Source: Metopolophium dirhodum (lineage: Eukaryota; Arthropoda; Insecta; Hemiptera; Aphididae). From it: a DNA stretch of 64,000 nucleotides. Position 1 is the stretch's first letter; each line of letters begins with the position of its first letter. Where the stretch lies: the NCBI RefSeq assembly GCF_019925205.1, contig NC_083566.1:8432001-8496000 (forward strand), in the 5' to 3' direction. Below are positions 1 to 13,063 of this stretch, in pieces. The position numbers and the translations under genes are program-made. A model generated the notes under the pieces. The model made no database searches. It worked only from the letters and a program-made list of their open reading frames with translations, and was not told the origin of the DNA.

Positions 1-3000
1 AATATAATATACAGGGTGATACGTGCGGGTTCGATGCATATAAGGTTGCGCACCATTTTCACAGCCAATCCCTGCCGACGTGTATTGGGGGGGAAAAAAA
101 AATAATCGTTTTAGGTGTTGGCTAAGTAGGTACCTATTATAGATGTCTTACTATTTTTCTTCGTAAAAGTAGTGTTTAAGTTTTTATTAGGTATATTTTA
201 TTGGTATTGAAATTCAAGGTTTTTTTTTTAAAAAAAACACAGTTTTTTGTTGAAATTGGTTTTGATTTTTTTATTGTAATTATTCAGAAATTAACAATCA
301 CAGAGACATTAGATGTTCACCAAATACTGAATATAGACTTATAAAGGTACAGTGAAACCTTCATATTACGAAGGCTCGAAGGGCAACAAAAGAAATTCAT
401 TTTAAGTTGTTTCGACTTGAAATTTTATGTAGGTAGGTATATTATAATTTTTTATAACCAGTACAATTTTTTGAATATGTATACTATTATTATAACACGA
501 ACCTATTCACACCATTCTACAGTACGCTGGTATTGACTTTTATGTTTTACACTATGTTTTTGGCAATAATTATTATTTCAAACTACCAAGTTAATAAAAT
601 ACAAGTATATAATGTTGTGACATAAATTGTTTTTGGAAAATAATATGCTGCTCCACCCGTCTCCTTATAGCTTAGGCCTTAGAATCATTTTTTTTATACT
701 ATGATTTTACACATCATCCATTACAATAACCTGGTTAAAGACGACGTTCACTCGAACTTTTAAGTCTCGAACCCCTACCTATAATATATATAGCGTAGTT
801 CGAAAATGGTATAGCTAGTTTCCCGGTTTTTTTTAAAAATTTTATTCCAATTCTGAAACTATTCTTAAACGATACACTTTTGTCGCGATATCATTTAGTA
901 ACGCTTAACGATTTTTTGAAGAAAAAAAATAATTGTTAAAATATATCCTGTTGTTTTTTGAAAACATTATACATTTTATACATACATATTTTACATATTT
1001 ACAAATGTAATGTTAATAATGGTATAGGAAACTGTTAATTGTTTTACGTGTAAACAATTGACATAGTATATTATTATATTCGCAGACGTTATTGTTTAGA
1101 AATTTAAAATTTAACACCACGACTTCAGTTTCAGAAATAATAACTGTCAACAAGTGCAATGTGTGAGTATAGTTACTTATATAACAATGGTTCATTTCGA
1201 ACCACAGTTTCAAATAGTTATATACCATTAACAATTAACGACGTAGTTTCGTCAACTAAATATTAATTTCCAAAAACAACCGGAAAACTCGCTTTGATAC
1301 GACTGAATCTTACCAAAGTAGAATAAAGTTAATACTTATGAGGTAGGTATATGAAGTAAAAAGTTCTAATAATTAGTACAAATATTTTTAAAATGTCATT
1401 GTGTGTAAAAAATATTATTATTATATTATACTTAATGGTTAAAATTTTAAGTCTATAATATGGCTTTCATACCTATCAGAATTACACAAAAAAAAAATTG
1501 ATGTCGTAAAACGTGTTTCGTAAATATCCTCATTTTAAAGATATTTTTTGTTAGTTTTTCTAAATTATTAAGAAATGTTCTTGGATTTTTCAATTTTTTA
1601 CTTCACAAAATAGATGGATTTTTTACCAGAAACCACCCTCACAATTAATATTAAAACTAATTGTGCACCCTAAACGTGACGGGAAGGCTTAGTAAGTAGA
1701 AGCAATAATGAACAAAATTTCATACGTCACACGGTGGTTTACACGTGAATTTCACTTTGACTAGAAAACCGAATATTATTTTTGTTTATACATACTATAT
1801 ACAGTATTATGGTTGCCATTGGTTTTAGAAATAAAAGAGACTTTAATATAATTTAGACATAAATGTATATGTTTATAGGTTATATTATATAGGGTGGCCA
1901 GACGGTGGTTTTATACGGGGAATATCCATATTTTGAAAGTCTGTCCCGGTAAAAGATTTCGAGAAGCTTAACTATCCCGTTTTTTTTAAATATGTACCAT
2001 TTTTATACTAATAAAAAATATGTGAAGAAAATTACAACCACAGCAGGTATTACACGCCAAATATGTATCACATTTTACCAGCGGTTAAGTAAAAATACCT
2101 ATATATTAATATAATTTTGTAAATACTAAAAAAATCTTTTTTTATTCAATAAAAGACGATATAATGCTATTTTATTAAAAATAAACGTTTTATTTTAGTA
2201 AATATAAAATTAATAATTAATCTCTCTAGCCCTAACCTAACCTAACCTATCACCCTAGTTATATAGGTGCTTACTCAAAAACTTAAAAATTTTACTTTTA
2301 TTAGGTTAGTTTAGCTTGACCACGTTCGAAAATATACCGAGTACTATATCAAATCCAACACGGGCTGATCTCGGTTGAATTAGTTTGTAAGGCTATGGCG
2401 TAGTATAATTACATTGAAACCGATTTCCGGTGAACTGAGAAACACTAAAACCAAAATACACCGCTATACCACCTTAAAATATGGAACTTAAAATAAATGT
2501 AAGTACCTATACCTATAAATAATTTTATAGTACCTCCCTGTGTATCGATGAATGTTGATTTTAAAATCAACTTTAACAACAATTTACATAATATAACAAC
2601 TAGGTAGTTGTTGTTTATTTACAACTACGTAGTTTAGAAATTATTATGAAAATATTGGTATTGGAATTTACAACAATTATAATTTTTGTTTTTAATGAAA
2701 TGTAATGTGTTTACTGCAGGATTATGTCGAGCAGTAACAAAATATAGAAACATTTTAACGCTTGAAACACGCCCGCTTGTATACAACTTTCGATTATTTA
2801 AAATACATTTCTAAAACAGTTAAAGGTATATTATGTAAAACGTGCTTTATAAATAGCGTCAATAATTTAATAAGTTATTTCAGATTCTGAGTCATGCGAA
2901 GAATGTATTATTATTATGATTTGTAGAAGATGAAAATAAACATAATATATTCATAATTTTATACCCATCGGCTATCGGAGAATCGGTTAATTAATTATAC

Positions 3001-4080
3001 TTAAGCTTTAGTACAAGTTTTGTGTTAATCGACTAATTGAAATAATATTATGATTTAATCAAAATCGACTCTATGAAAAAAAAAACAAAAAAAATTTACG
3101 CAATAACATTATTGACTACCTATATGTTTGATCTTGCGTCTATACATTGTATTACATAAAGTCAATACCATATTTAGGAATATTAGGCATTTTGAAACAT
3201 CTTTAAATTGTGTGATCGGAGTATCAAAGGGTTACGATTGTTATTTAAGTCCTTGACCCTAATTATGACTTTATTCATTTTGGTATTACGACAATACCAT
3301 CGGTCGAACGATTAAAACGAAAAATAATATTATAATATTATTATAGTGCGGCCTCTTGTCCTGTCACGCTTATGTGCTTACCTCAAAAAAGAAACGAAAA
3401 CCGCGAATATTGTACATTGTACGTACGAACGGTGATGGTTTGTAATTAATGTTTTAAATTATTTACTAACGAGAATAAAAAAAAACAAATAACATTCATT
3501 CGTCAGTTTCGGAAAACATTTGTCAACTGTCTAGGTAAGCATTGGTACCTATCTTATTCATATATTATCTGCTTTTGGGCTCAATGGACGTTAAAGTCTA
3601 AATGTGAAAGTCGTCCAACTATTGTTGTGCTTTAAAATTATAGAAAATAAATGTATAATATGAAAAATTTGCATTTGAAGGTACGCGTATTTTGTTTTAA
3701 AAGAAAACTGGAATAACTCGTTTAATTTTTTTTTTTTATGTATGTTTATGCATGACACTGTAAGACGATAGGATTCAATTGTTTCTGTTGCTATTGTTGG
3801 GATTTTGTTGGCTACGTATATACTAATATTAGTTATGGTTTCAACAAATATATTATATTATGTCTTAGTGGCGGAAGGCGCCCGTGTGTAAACGTTTTAA
3901 AATTCTATGAGTATGCATTTTTATAATATTATTTATTTATATAAATTTTCAACTCCTCAAGGGCTAGGAGTACAGAGTAAAGCTATATTAAAGTGCAATA
4001 TGATAATAATATAAAAAACAAAGAATACAATTTAGAGATATAATTTTCTTATTATAAAAGGTACCTATAGAATTAAAAAA
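1..4080. other. AT-rich flank or intron of bestrophin gene, no gene seen
   Basis: No convincing exon was found on either strand. The stretch either holds further introns of the bestrophin gene or lies beyond it. The recognisable pieces are a fragment of the 'gattctgagcg' repeat family near 683-745, another near 2885-2930, and a short telomere-like run at 2231-2249. The first bases (about 9-25) resemble the 'tatacagggtg' end of a hairpin element seen at 5651, so an element may be cut by the window edge. Confidence 0.5.
2231..2249. repeat. Interstitial telomere-like repeat (CCTAA, about 3.8 units)
   Basis: Three perfect CCTAA units and a partial fourth are present. CCTAA/TTAGG is the canonical insect telomere repeat, which aphids also use. 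The run is too short to be a telomere and is probably an interstitial trace or chance. Confidence 0.5.
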
Positions 4081-4089
4081 TAAATCAAC

Positions 4090-4815
4090 ATCAAACAAAT
4101 TATTTATACGGTGCATAGGGCGGTCAAAAGGACTTGCAAACCCAATATTAGTTGAGTGGAGTTTAATATTAAAAGATTGGTGCCTTAAATTAAAAAAAGA
4201 GACAGATATAATAGGTAGTCATGATAAAAAATCAGGAGAGTCAACCAAGTAATTTGTAGACAAACGAGATGTAAAATTCTCTTTGTCTATATCTACAAAC
4301 GATTTAAAAGCCACAGTACCACCACATCAAAACGAAGATATTCTTATGTATTTATTGTTAATTTTATTTAATCGTTTAATAAATGTTAATTGGTGAGGAT
4401 ACCAAACAAAAGATGCATGCTCAATAATAAAACGTACAAGTGAAAAATAAAGTGTATTTAAGGCATTAATTTCTGAAAAATCATGGGTATAACGTATTCA
4501 GATTATAATTGTTTTTGAAGCTTCGTTACAAAAATAATTTCAGGGAATAATAAATTAGAGGAGAATAACTTACACCTATACTGCGCCCAGCGAGAGAACG
4601 CAACTGGTTCGTGCATGTCTCTAGGTGAATTTTTCCCACTACGTGGTGACCGGTGGTGAGCAGGCTAGTAAGAGATTAGACACCTCAAGTTGTTGCAATT
4701 TATTAATTAATAAAGTATGGTTAACGCTGTCGGATGCTTTTTGTAAATCTGTTTATTTTATAACATCAACTTGAAATCCAGATGAAATTAATTATCAAAC
4801 CGATTATATGACGTA
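4090..4815 (-). pseudogene. Degenerate non-LTR (jockey/CR1-like) reverse transcriptase remnant
   Basis: Reading the minus strand from about 4790 gives the polymerase palm motif in decayed form: QVDVI, a stop, then TDLQKASDSVNHTLLINKLQ. This matches the usual 'DVIYTDFSKAFDxVNH' block of jockey- and CR1-type retrotransposons, although the F of the 'DF' is lost. Further down, in other frames, LVRFIIEHASFVWYPHQ matches the conserved region near the C-terminus of these polymerases (usually 'LVRSxLEYAxxVWxP'). There are several stops and frameshifts, and the segment holding the FADD catalytic box seems deleted. It is a dead fragment lying downstream of the last visible bestrophin exon and is probably intronic. 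Confidence 0.72.
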
Positions 4816-5197
4816 CCTATAATATACAAATGTGGGCAATGTACCTAATTTAGTTAGAAATACCTAGGTATTATGTAGGTATAGTGTTTAGTGTATAACT
4901 GTTACGTATTTTTTTTAAATATTAAACATCCATCATAATAACAATCCGATGCCAACAATTTTTAAACTTAATTAATTATATTACCTATATGATATATCGT
5001 TATATCGAGTGGAAAAGAAATTATAATAATATAAAATATGATACAGTTAAATCGTGCAGATAACAATATTATGATACGCGCGAATTCATTATGAGCTTAT
5101 TCACTTCCAGTTACCGTTTCCTACCTACCTACTACAGTTTGTGTAGTTTTGATTTTGCAAATGATAATATTTTTACAATGATGATGGTATTATTTAC

Positions 5198-5305
5198 CTT
5201 TATGTGACGGTCGATCAACCAGTTAAGCTCGATGTCGTCATCGTCTTCACCGAAAGGTCCGATGAGAACTTCCGCCACTTTTAGCCATCCGACGAAGAAA
5301 CAAAA
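5198..5305 (-). CDS. Bestrophin exon encoding the calcium clasp
   Basis: A 36-codon exon, phase 0 at both ends, with acceptor TTTCAG and donor GTAAAT. It encodes FFVGWLKVAEVLIGPF, then GEDDDD and NWLIDRH. In bestrophins the acidic run binds calcium and gates the channel, and all four aspartates are kept. It is joined to the exon at 5456 across a 150-bp intron. The next exon in the family (usually VSYLIVDEMH) was not found to the left. Confidence 0.95.
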
Positions 5306-8300
5306 CTGAAATAATAATAATATATAGCTTGTATATAGACACACGACGTTCAAAAACTACAAAATAGATATTATAATATACAATCGGCGACGTCTGTATA
5401 CAAATTAATAACAATATTAACGAATAATAATATAATATGACGAAAGACTGCAAACCTCGATAATCGTCAGGATTGGTACGTAAAGGTCGAACTCTTTAAA
5501 ATCTTTGAAACCCCATTCTGGCGGAGGCTCTACCATCTGAGCACCGATGAGCTGGGCGCCAAAATAGGCGTACAACGACAACGTGACCACCTGTCACACA
5601 AAATCGACTGTTTACAAAAATATATAACGGGCACGTGTACGCCGTGTGCATATACAGGGTGTTTGAAATTTTATGTGGCCGTAGATTTCAGCAGAACATA
5701 GTAACGCTATTTCATAGTGAAATCTGCTGTCATATAAAATTTTGAACACCCTGTATATTATGGTATTATTATAGCAATTCTTGTGTTGTTGCAGGCAACG
5801 AATTACAAAATAAATATTGTACACACGAGCGTATCGTGGGTAAGCACGCGAATATATTACTGTAGGTACCTATAATACAATATGTATTACGATATTATAA
5901 AACAATAAAACAAGTAGGTATAAGTTTATTATGCATAATATTATCATGATCCGATGATGGTGTTAGTATTTAAGTTGCTTTAACCGTATACTCGTGTAAT
6001 CTGGCACATATTTTATTTTGATACATATCATTTAGGTATATATCAGTACCTAATAATATATATTATATAGTCGAGTATCTCAAAATATTGTTGAATGATT
6101 AAAACGCTACCGGATATAGGTACCTGAATCCCTCGCGATCATTTCCATAACTAATTTTGACGGTAAATTCCTATGTAGTTTTCCGCGGTTGTAAAAAAAA
6201 TAATTTAAATTCAACCGACGAGCAAGACTGTGCAAGATAGTAAACACGTGCGAGAGATATTGTATTGAAAAAAAAAAACAATTATATTACGCGATACGGT
6301 CTGTTGAGATATGTATGCATATTGATGATGCAAGTAGTTGTGGTTTACAAAAACTTATTTCAATATCAATCGTCAAGCCTTCAAGGCCGTTTCGACTTTT
6401 TGTAATTCGTATTTTCAATAATTTCACACGTTAGTCATGCATAATATAATATAGGTAGACACTGTAAAACAAATCGCAAATTTTAATTCCAACATTTTAT
6501 TGAATATGGATTCGATTACTTGAATGAATTGTGTATTCTCTAAAATAATAATTATAACTATAGCAAATTGTGTGTAAGCTATTGTCTAGAGAAACCTGCG
6601 ATGGCTCACCGATCACCCCGGAACACCGCTTATTATAATACTGCACGCTGTATGAAAACACTACGATAATAACTAATAACATATAATAATTTATATGTCG
6701 AGTCCCTACAAGGTCAGTGAGTACCTACAAATTATTGCCTATATAGACGCGATAGAAAAATTATGTAAAATAAGATTTTTTAAACCAATATATTATTATA
6801 TACCTAATTATCATGTTTTTAATTAATTTAAACAACATAGTTGATATAGGTACATTTTTTGTTTTGAAATGATGATAAATCAATGTTTTTTTAAATATAT
6901 TAATTTGATAGGTACCTATCAATTTTTACATTATTATTTAAATGTGTTAAAAATTAAAACTATAGACAGTGTAAAATAGAACATAATTTAATATTATTAT
7001 AGAATAATAGGCGGAAATCCATTAAAATGCCGGAGGGGGGGGGGGCTAAGCCCCTGTAACGTCCCCCCAGATCACCGCCTATGCATATATTCTATTAAGT
7101 ATGAAACATATTATATAGTTATCCATCCAAGTCATTTAAAATAACTGCTGAAAAATTCTCTCAATCTACTGCACGTATTAAACTAATACGTAGTTTTGAT
7201 ATATAATTTAACAAGTATGTTAATATAAAAATAAATGCCAATATAATAATTATAATCAAACGATTTTTATCAAATGATTTCGTATTATTTTTTCCTTAAT
7301 AATTAATTTGAATTTCATATAAATTATAAATTTTTAAATTATGGTTATCTACTGTTGTAAAAGTGTTATATTTTAAAGCCACTTTGTGCCCTTCTGGTAT
7401 TTCACATATAATTTTATATGATTGAATTTTTAAAAAACTTAAATGTTACACTAAAATACACGATGTTCATCATAATAATCGCACACATAATTATATTTCT
7501 GCTCTTTTTGTTATTATTATTACTTAAGGAAATAAACAATGAAATTAGGTACCACTAACATTTACAATTTTAAATTATGACTTAAGAATGGAACAAAAAA
7601 ATAATGGTTCAAAAAACGATTTAATATTTTATTTTAACAACATTTTCAACATGATAAAAGTGTTCTATACTAATTCACCTATTCTATAATATAAGCATTA
7701 TATTATATTCATCAATTGAAAATCAGATATAGATAGTATTCTCATAATATGATTGTATATTGTATAGAATTTCCCATATGTTAGCAGTATCGTACATTTC
7801 AAAAGAAATGACTAAAAAAAAAAAAATTTTAATTATTGATATCAGTGAAATGTTTGGACGTTCTATAATTCACTGATCATGAAATACCTAGTTATTTTTT
7901 TAAATAGTTGTTATGATCATTTTAGGGAATGCTATATAGATGAGAATTTTTCAAAATGTTCATATCACACACCACACATGTATATCCTTGAATTTAAAAT
8001 GATATTATTATTATCATAATAATATTATGGGGGCGGGGGGATACGGTAGGTTCGGAACCCTTCCGGGAAATAGTGACACTAGACGGTGCTGGTACTCAGA
8101 ACACGTTAGTGACTGAGCCAAACATCACGCCACACTATGATTACTATTGGTTTACTAGATATAATTTACTAACACCGTTTTCAGATTCTGAGCGAAGCGA
8201 TGAATGTATTGATTTTACAATGATGTGTTTTTTTTTTTTTTTTTTGTGTTTGTCATCACTTTTTAGGACAGTAAAAGTGCTTGGATTTTCTTCAACAGTA

Positions 8301-11300
8301 ACTTTTCTGATAGGAAAGTGAATCTAGTTGGTACTTTGGGGGGTCAAAAGTTCCCAGTAGTTTTTAAAAGCGACGTGAAAAACAAAAGAAAAATTAAGGA
8401 AAAACGGGAATTTTTACGCAAAATCTGTTTTCGAGAAAATCGATTTTGGTTTTTGGTGTAACTCTAAAACAAATGACCGTAGGGACATGAAATTTTGACT
8501 GAATGTTTATATTAGCATTTTCTATACACCATAAAACTTTAAAAATATTTTGACACTTTTTGAGCTGTTTACGGACATTGTCAGTTTTCAATTTTTTTTA
8601 GTTTTTTTTTCTATAAATATCAATAAAAATTTTTTTGTTGGGTAAAAAAGCGTGAAAATTTAATATAAGGCTCCTGATATATCGTTCTAATAGCAGTTGA
8701 AAAATATTAAAAATACATAGGCACAATTTTTTTTTATAAGCATTTAAAGTTCAAATTTTGACGACATTTATCAAATTTATAATTTATTAATTATTTTGTA
8801 GTTAAAAATGTATAAAATGTTTAACTTTTATGGCTAAGGATTGAAAATTTAAAACAAGGCTCCACGTAAATAGGTTATATATAAATTACTTTATTCACAA
8901 TATCATCAAATATACTTGGTAATATCATAGGCTGACGGACCGTTTTCGCTCAGAATCGTTTTTCTTATACAATTATATTATATCATTGAATTCAAATTTA
9001 ACACCATCCATTACAGTGACCCACTTATAACCTACTGTACAGCAGAGCGACATCCACTTATCCACCTTTTTTATTATACTAAATTCAGATAATATTTCGA
9101 TTGTAAAATGTTCTGTTCGTAACCCGTATGACCGTATTTAAGCTCTTATACTTTACATATACCTTGGTAGGTACTACAGATTGTATATAACTCCAACAAA
9201 AATTTAAATTTGAAATCATTATTGTGATATCAATAAATATTTTATTTTTTTTTAGTTTTTATTTTTATTTATTCTTCAAGAAGATAATGGGCCCCACTGA
9301 ACATATAACTAATATTTCAGTAAAACTAAAGAATAATAATAATAAAGCACTTTAGGTAGGTACCCATACAATTTTATTATAGTAAATATCGGCCGTCATA
9401 TATAAATCTGTGAAATTGTTTTTCTACTTTGATTTAATATTTCCACAAACACGTATTCCATCTGTCCGAAATGTGTACATAATATTATATTAGTATTATA
9501 ATATATTCTTAATTTATAACTCGAGGCGTTGAAATTATGTATAGGCGCGCGTATCTCATCGGATGTGAAACGACGGTGAGATTTGTGTCCATTTGATATG
9601 TATTATTATTTCCATATGACGTGATTATATCGCTCACATTTCGTAAAATTCAATCCGATTTTTGACTGCGCGTAGAAGAGCCTGCAGAGTTCATTGGACG
9701 AGACAATACGCACGCCGCCCGTCTCATCCGACAGCCAAACGCGTTTAATATGCGAACGGTTGCGACTCTTTGAAAACTGGTTGCCTCGGGGTTCGCAGCA
9801 ACCAGTAACCACGCTCGGTATCGTTTGTCGCGTGCAACCACGATCCGCAACTCCGCGAGAAACGTAAAAAAAAACGTCAATGTTCGAAAATTAAATATTA
9901 AAGAAACGCTTAAGTATGCCTAATGCCTATATGGGTGGGTACCTACGGCTGTTTGCCAAACGATAGTTTGTCACTCGTCGATCACTGATCACGAAGACCA
10001 AAGAATAATTATAATTATTATTAACGCTTGATGGTCGTCGGCAATTGGTTATAATACTATAAAGGTACGTGTTTACTTCTATTTCTATAGGCCTAAAATG
10101 TTGATGCATTTGCTTTGTTTTTTGTTTTTTCCTGGTGTACTAAAACGTCTAAAACTTTGTTGGGTATGTGTGTGTGTAAATTGTGTTTTAGCTGCGTGAT
10201 AATGTGGTATTTATTTAAATTTATATTTTATAATTTTTGATTCTTAGCAAACCTTTTCAATTTTATCTTTCAACTGTTCTCCATTAAAAAATGCATAGGA
10301 AAATGATTCACTAATATTCTGAAAATATGCATTATTACAATTATTGTATATAAATCACCTAATCTTAAAAAAATTATAAAAGTGACTGTTAACAAAATGT
10401 TGTATGAAAAATTGTGGGTATATTTTAAATTTTAATTCAGTTTACAACAGCGATTTCCTGTTTCTACAAGAAAAAAACCAGTATTATAATTTATAAATAA
10501 TAATATTATATGCAATTTGTCATCAGTTGTTAGGCTGGTAGTTAAAATTAATTCGTTTGATAAACTTAGGAAACATTAAAAATAAGGTAGCATTGTTGTA
10601 ACGCCATTCAAACCATAAAAAAGGTTCTGAAAACTAAAAATGTATTTCATACTAAGTATAGGTGGGTATACAAAAATAATCATGAAAATAGAATACCGTG
10701 TTTTAGATCATAGTGCGTCACGAAATAAAAATATATAACAACGTGCTCGTTCTAATATAAGCCCCAACATCGAAAAAAATAATATGCAAATGCGTATACG
10801 AATCCGAGCACTATATAATTATCATCATATCTATTATACCTATCGTATTGCGTCCATCGAGATCGATTCGATCGGTTCCAGTCGATCCCCTGTACACTAT
10901 ACGTAGGTACGAATAATAATGCTACCTAATACTAATAACATAATCTCGTACCGAATGCAGGATATAAAATATGTATAAACTATAATGCACCAGATCCGAT
11001 TCGAATTTGACTATGGCTGTATGTCTATATACCTATATTATAGTGCCTACCTATACCTGGGTATCTACGCTAATATATTAGGTATGTATTATACCTGTAC
11101 CTAACTACAATGTGCGAATGGCTGCACAGAAAAATTATACCGTCAAGGTGATTTTTACACCAGTGATACCGATATACTATAATCACTCGACCGAATACCT
11201 ATATTATGCGCGTTACTATAATATATTAATATATTATTTTGTTGTAGAGTACAACATTTACGCATACGATTTTTTGCAATTTTTTTCCCATCGGAAACAT

Positions 11301-13016
11301 CGCAGCATTGTTTCCGTAAACGGTATTCAACGGCTCGAATTAATGTACCTAGGTACAGAGCTAGTAACATTCGTTGTACATTTTTTTTACGTATACAGTG
11401 CATTCGGGCATCGAGTTACAGCCTTGCATGGTCCGATGCTTTTAAATCGGCGAGACCGAAGATAATCGTAAACAACAATTAGAATAATATAATAAAAAAC
11501 ATTATATACTATACGTTATAAGTTATAATACATATACAATAAAACAGGAACTTTACGGATGTAATTTACGATTACAACAACCCCCTTAACAATAATCGAC
11601 ACGTGTCGTTTAACATGTATTATATTGTTTGTACCAAAATTATAATAAATAAATAAATAATATTGTATTAAATTATTAGATTATTTAAATATATTTGGAA
11701 TATTGATGTATACTATAATCTTGTGTAGGTACCTACCATTATAACAACTATAACAACCTAACATACTGGATCTCTGCAAACCTACATTTGACTGTATGAC
11801 TGTATGTAATTATATTCATATAATGATATCGGTGGTTATACAAGATTATATTATTATTATGCATTATTTTATTATAGGTACGTTATTGGTCTGTGGAAAA
11901 ACTCGTCCTAAAATTATTACATACTTACGTAAGAAATTCAATGAATTAAATATTGTTATTTTATTAAACTTTAACTTTGAGGGTCTACCTGTATAGAACG
12001 GCTTGATTTGTTTCGATTACCATAAATAATTATAGTATTATTATAACGTACCCATACAAGATATCTATGGTCATGACTAGAATACATTTTTGATCAAAAT
12101 TGAACACTGAACAGTGAACAGTATCATAAATTGCGTGTTATTGATTCTTTAATCTATAGGTTACTGTATATTATTTAATAAGCACATTGGTTATTCCAGA
12201 AACACCTACACAAAATATAAAATATATCTGTATTATTATTAGTTTCAAAATATGTGTCAATGACAATATAATAAAATGCAAATTTTGAGGTCAACAAATG
12301 ATCAACATTTGTAATAAGTACCATTATAAGTTCAGAACTCTTTGACCAAATATTATTACAATGTCATTTTAAACACTTTTATATTAATCTAAATTGATAT
12401 TTTGAATTGTCATGAACTCATGAATCATGATGAATAATTTAAAAAAAAATTTTACTACAAAAATAAGTTTTTTTTTAAATTTTAGCTACATTTAAATTTA
12501 AGAAAACCAATAAAGTCTTAGCTTTTAATACATATAAATAATTGTAGTCTTATATTATTATATGCATCGTAATTAACCCATTCAAAACTGTAACAAACAA
12601 TAAAGTGTATAGCTCGGCACGGGCTGAAATCAATCACGCAACATGATTGAGAGTAAGCAACGGGTACTGCTACTAGTTCCCGGATGGGTGACCGCCCGGA
12701 TCCATAGTGGCAAAAATCTTGCCACACATACACGTGTTGCCAACCAACTGTATCAACGATACCAACCGTTTCAACCCTACCGACCGTAACCCTTACAATA
12801 GATAATGGCCAGTTATTGGGCCTAGACCAAAAAAAAAAAAAAAAAAATAGAAAAACAGTAAAGTATAACAAATAATAATACACATTTTAAAATTAAAAAT
12901 GAACAGTCTTATTATAATTATTTACACTGTAATTTTAGTAATTATAATTTATCGGTTTTATTTAAATTAAACAATATACGATTAGGTGCTTGCATTTTCA
13001 GTTTATAGTATAATAT

Positions 13017-13063
<47 letters not shown>

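Noticed and set aside
8073..8321. 82-codon plus-strand open frame
   Set aside because: It crosses the start of the 'gattctgagcg' repeat and its poly(T) run; repeat artefact.
11112..11465. 117-codon plus-strand open frame with an overlapping minus-strand frame
   Set aside because: No family resemblance, composition follows the AT-rich background, and both strands are open together; it lies in a bestrophin intron.
12650..12700. A functional 5S rRNA gene
   Set aside because: Only the internal-promoter half resembles 5S; the first half and the 3' terminator are missing.
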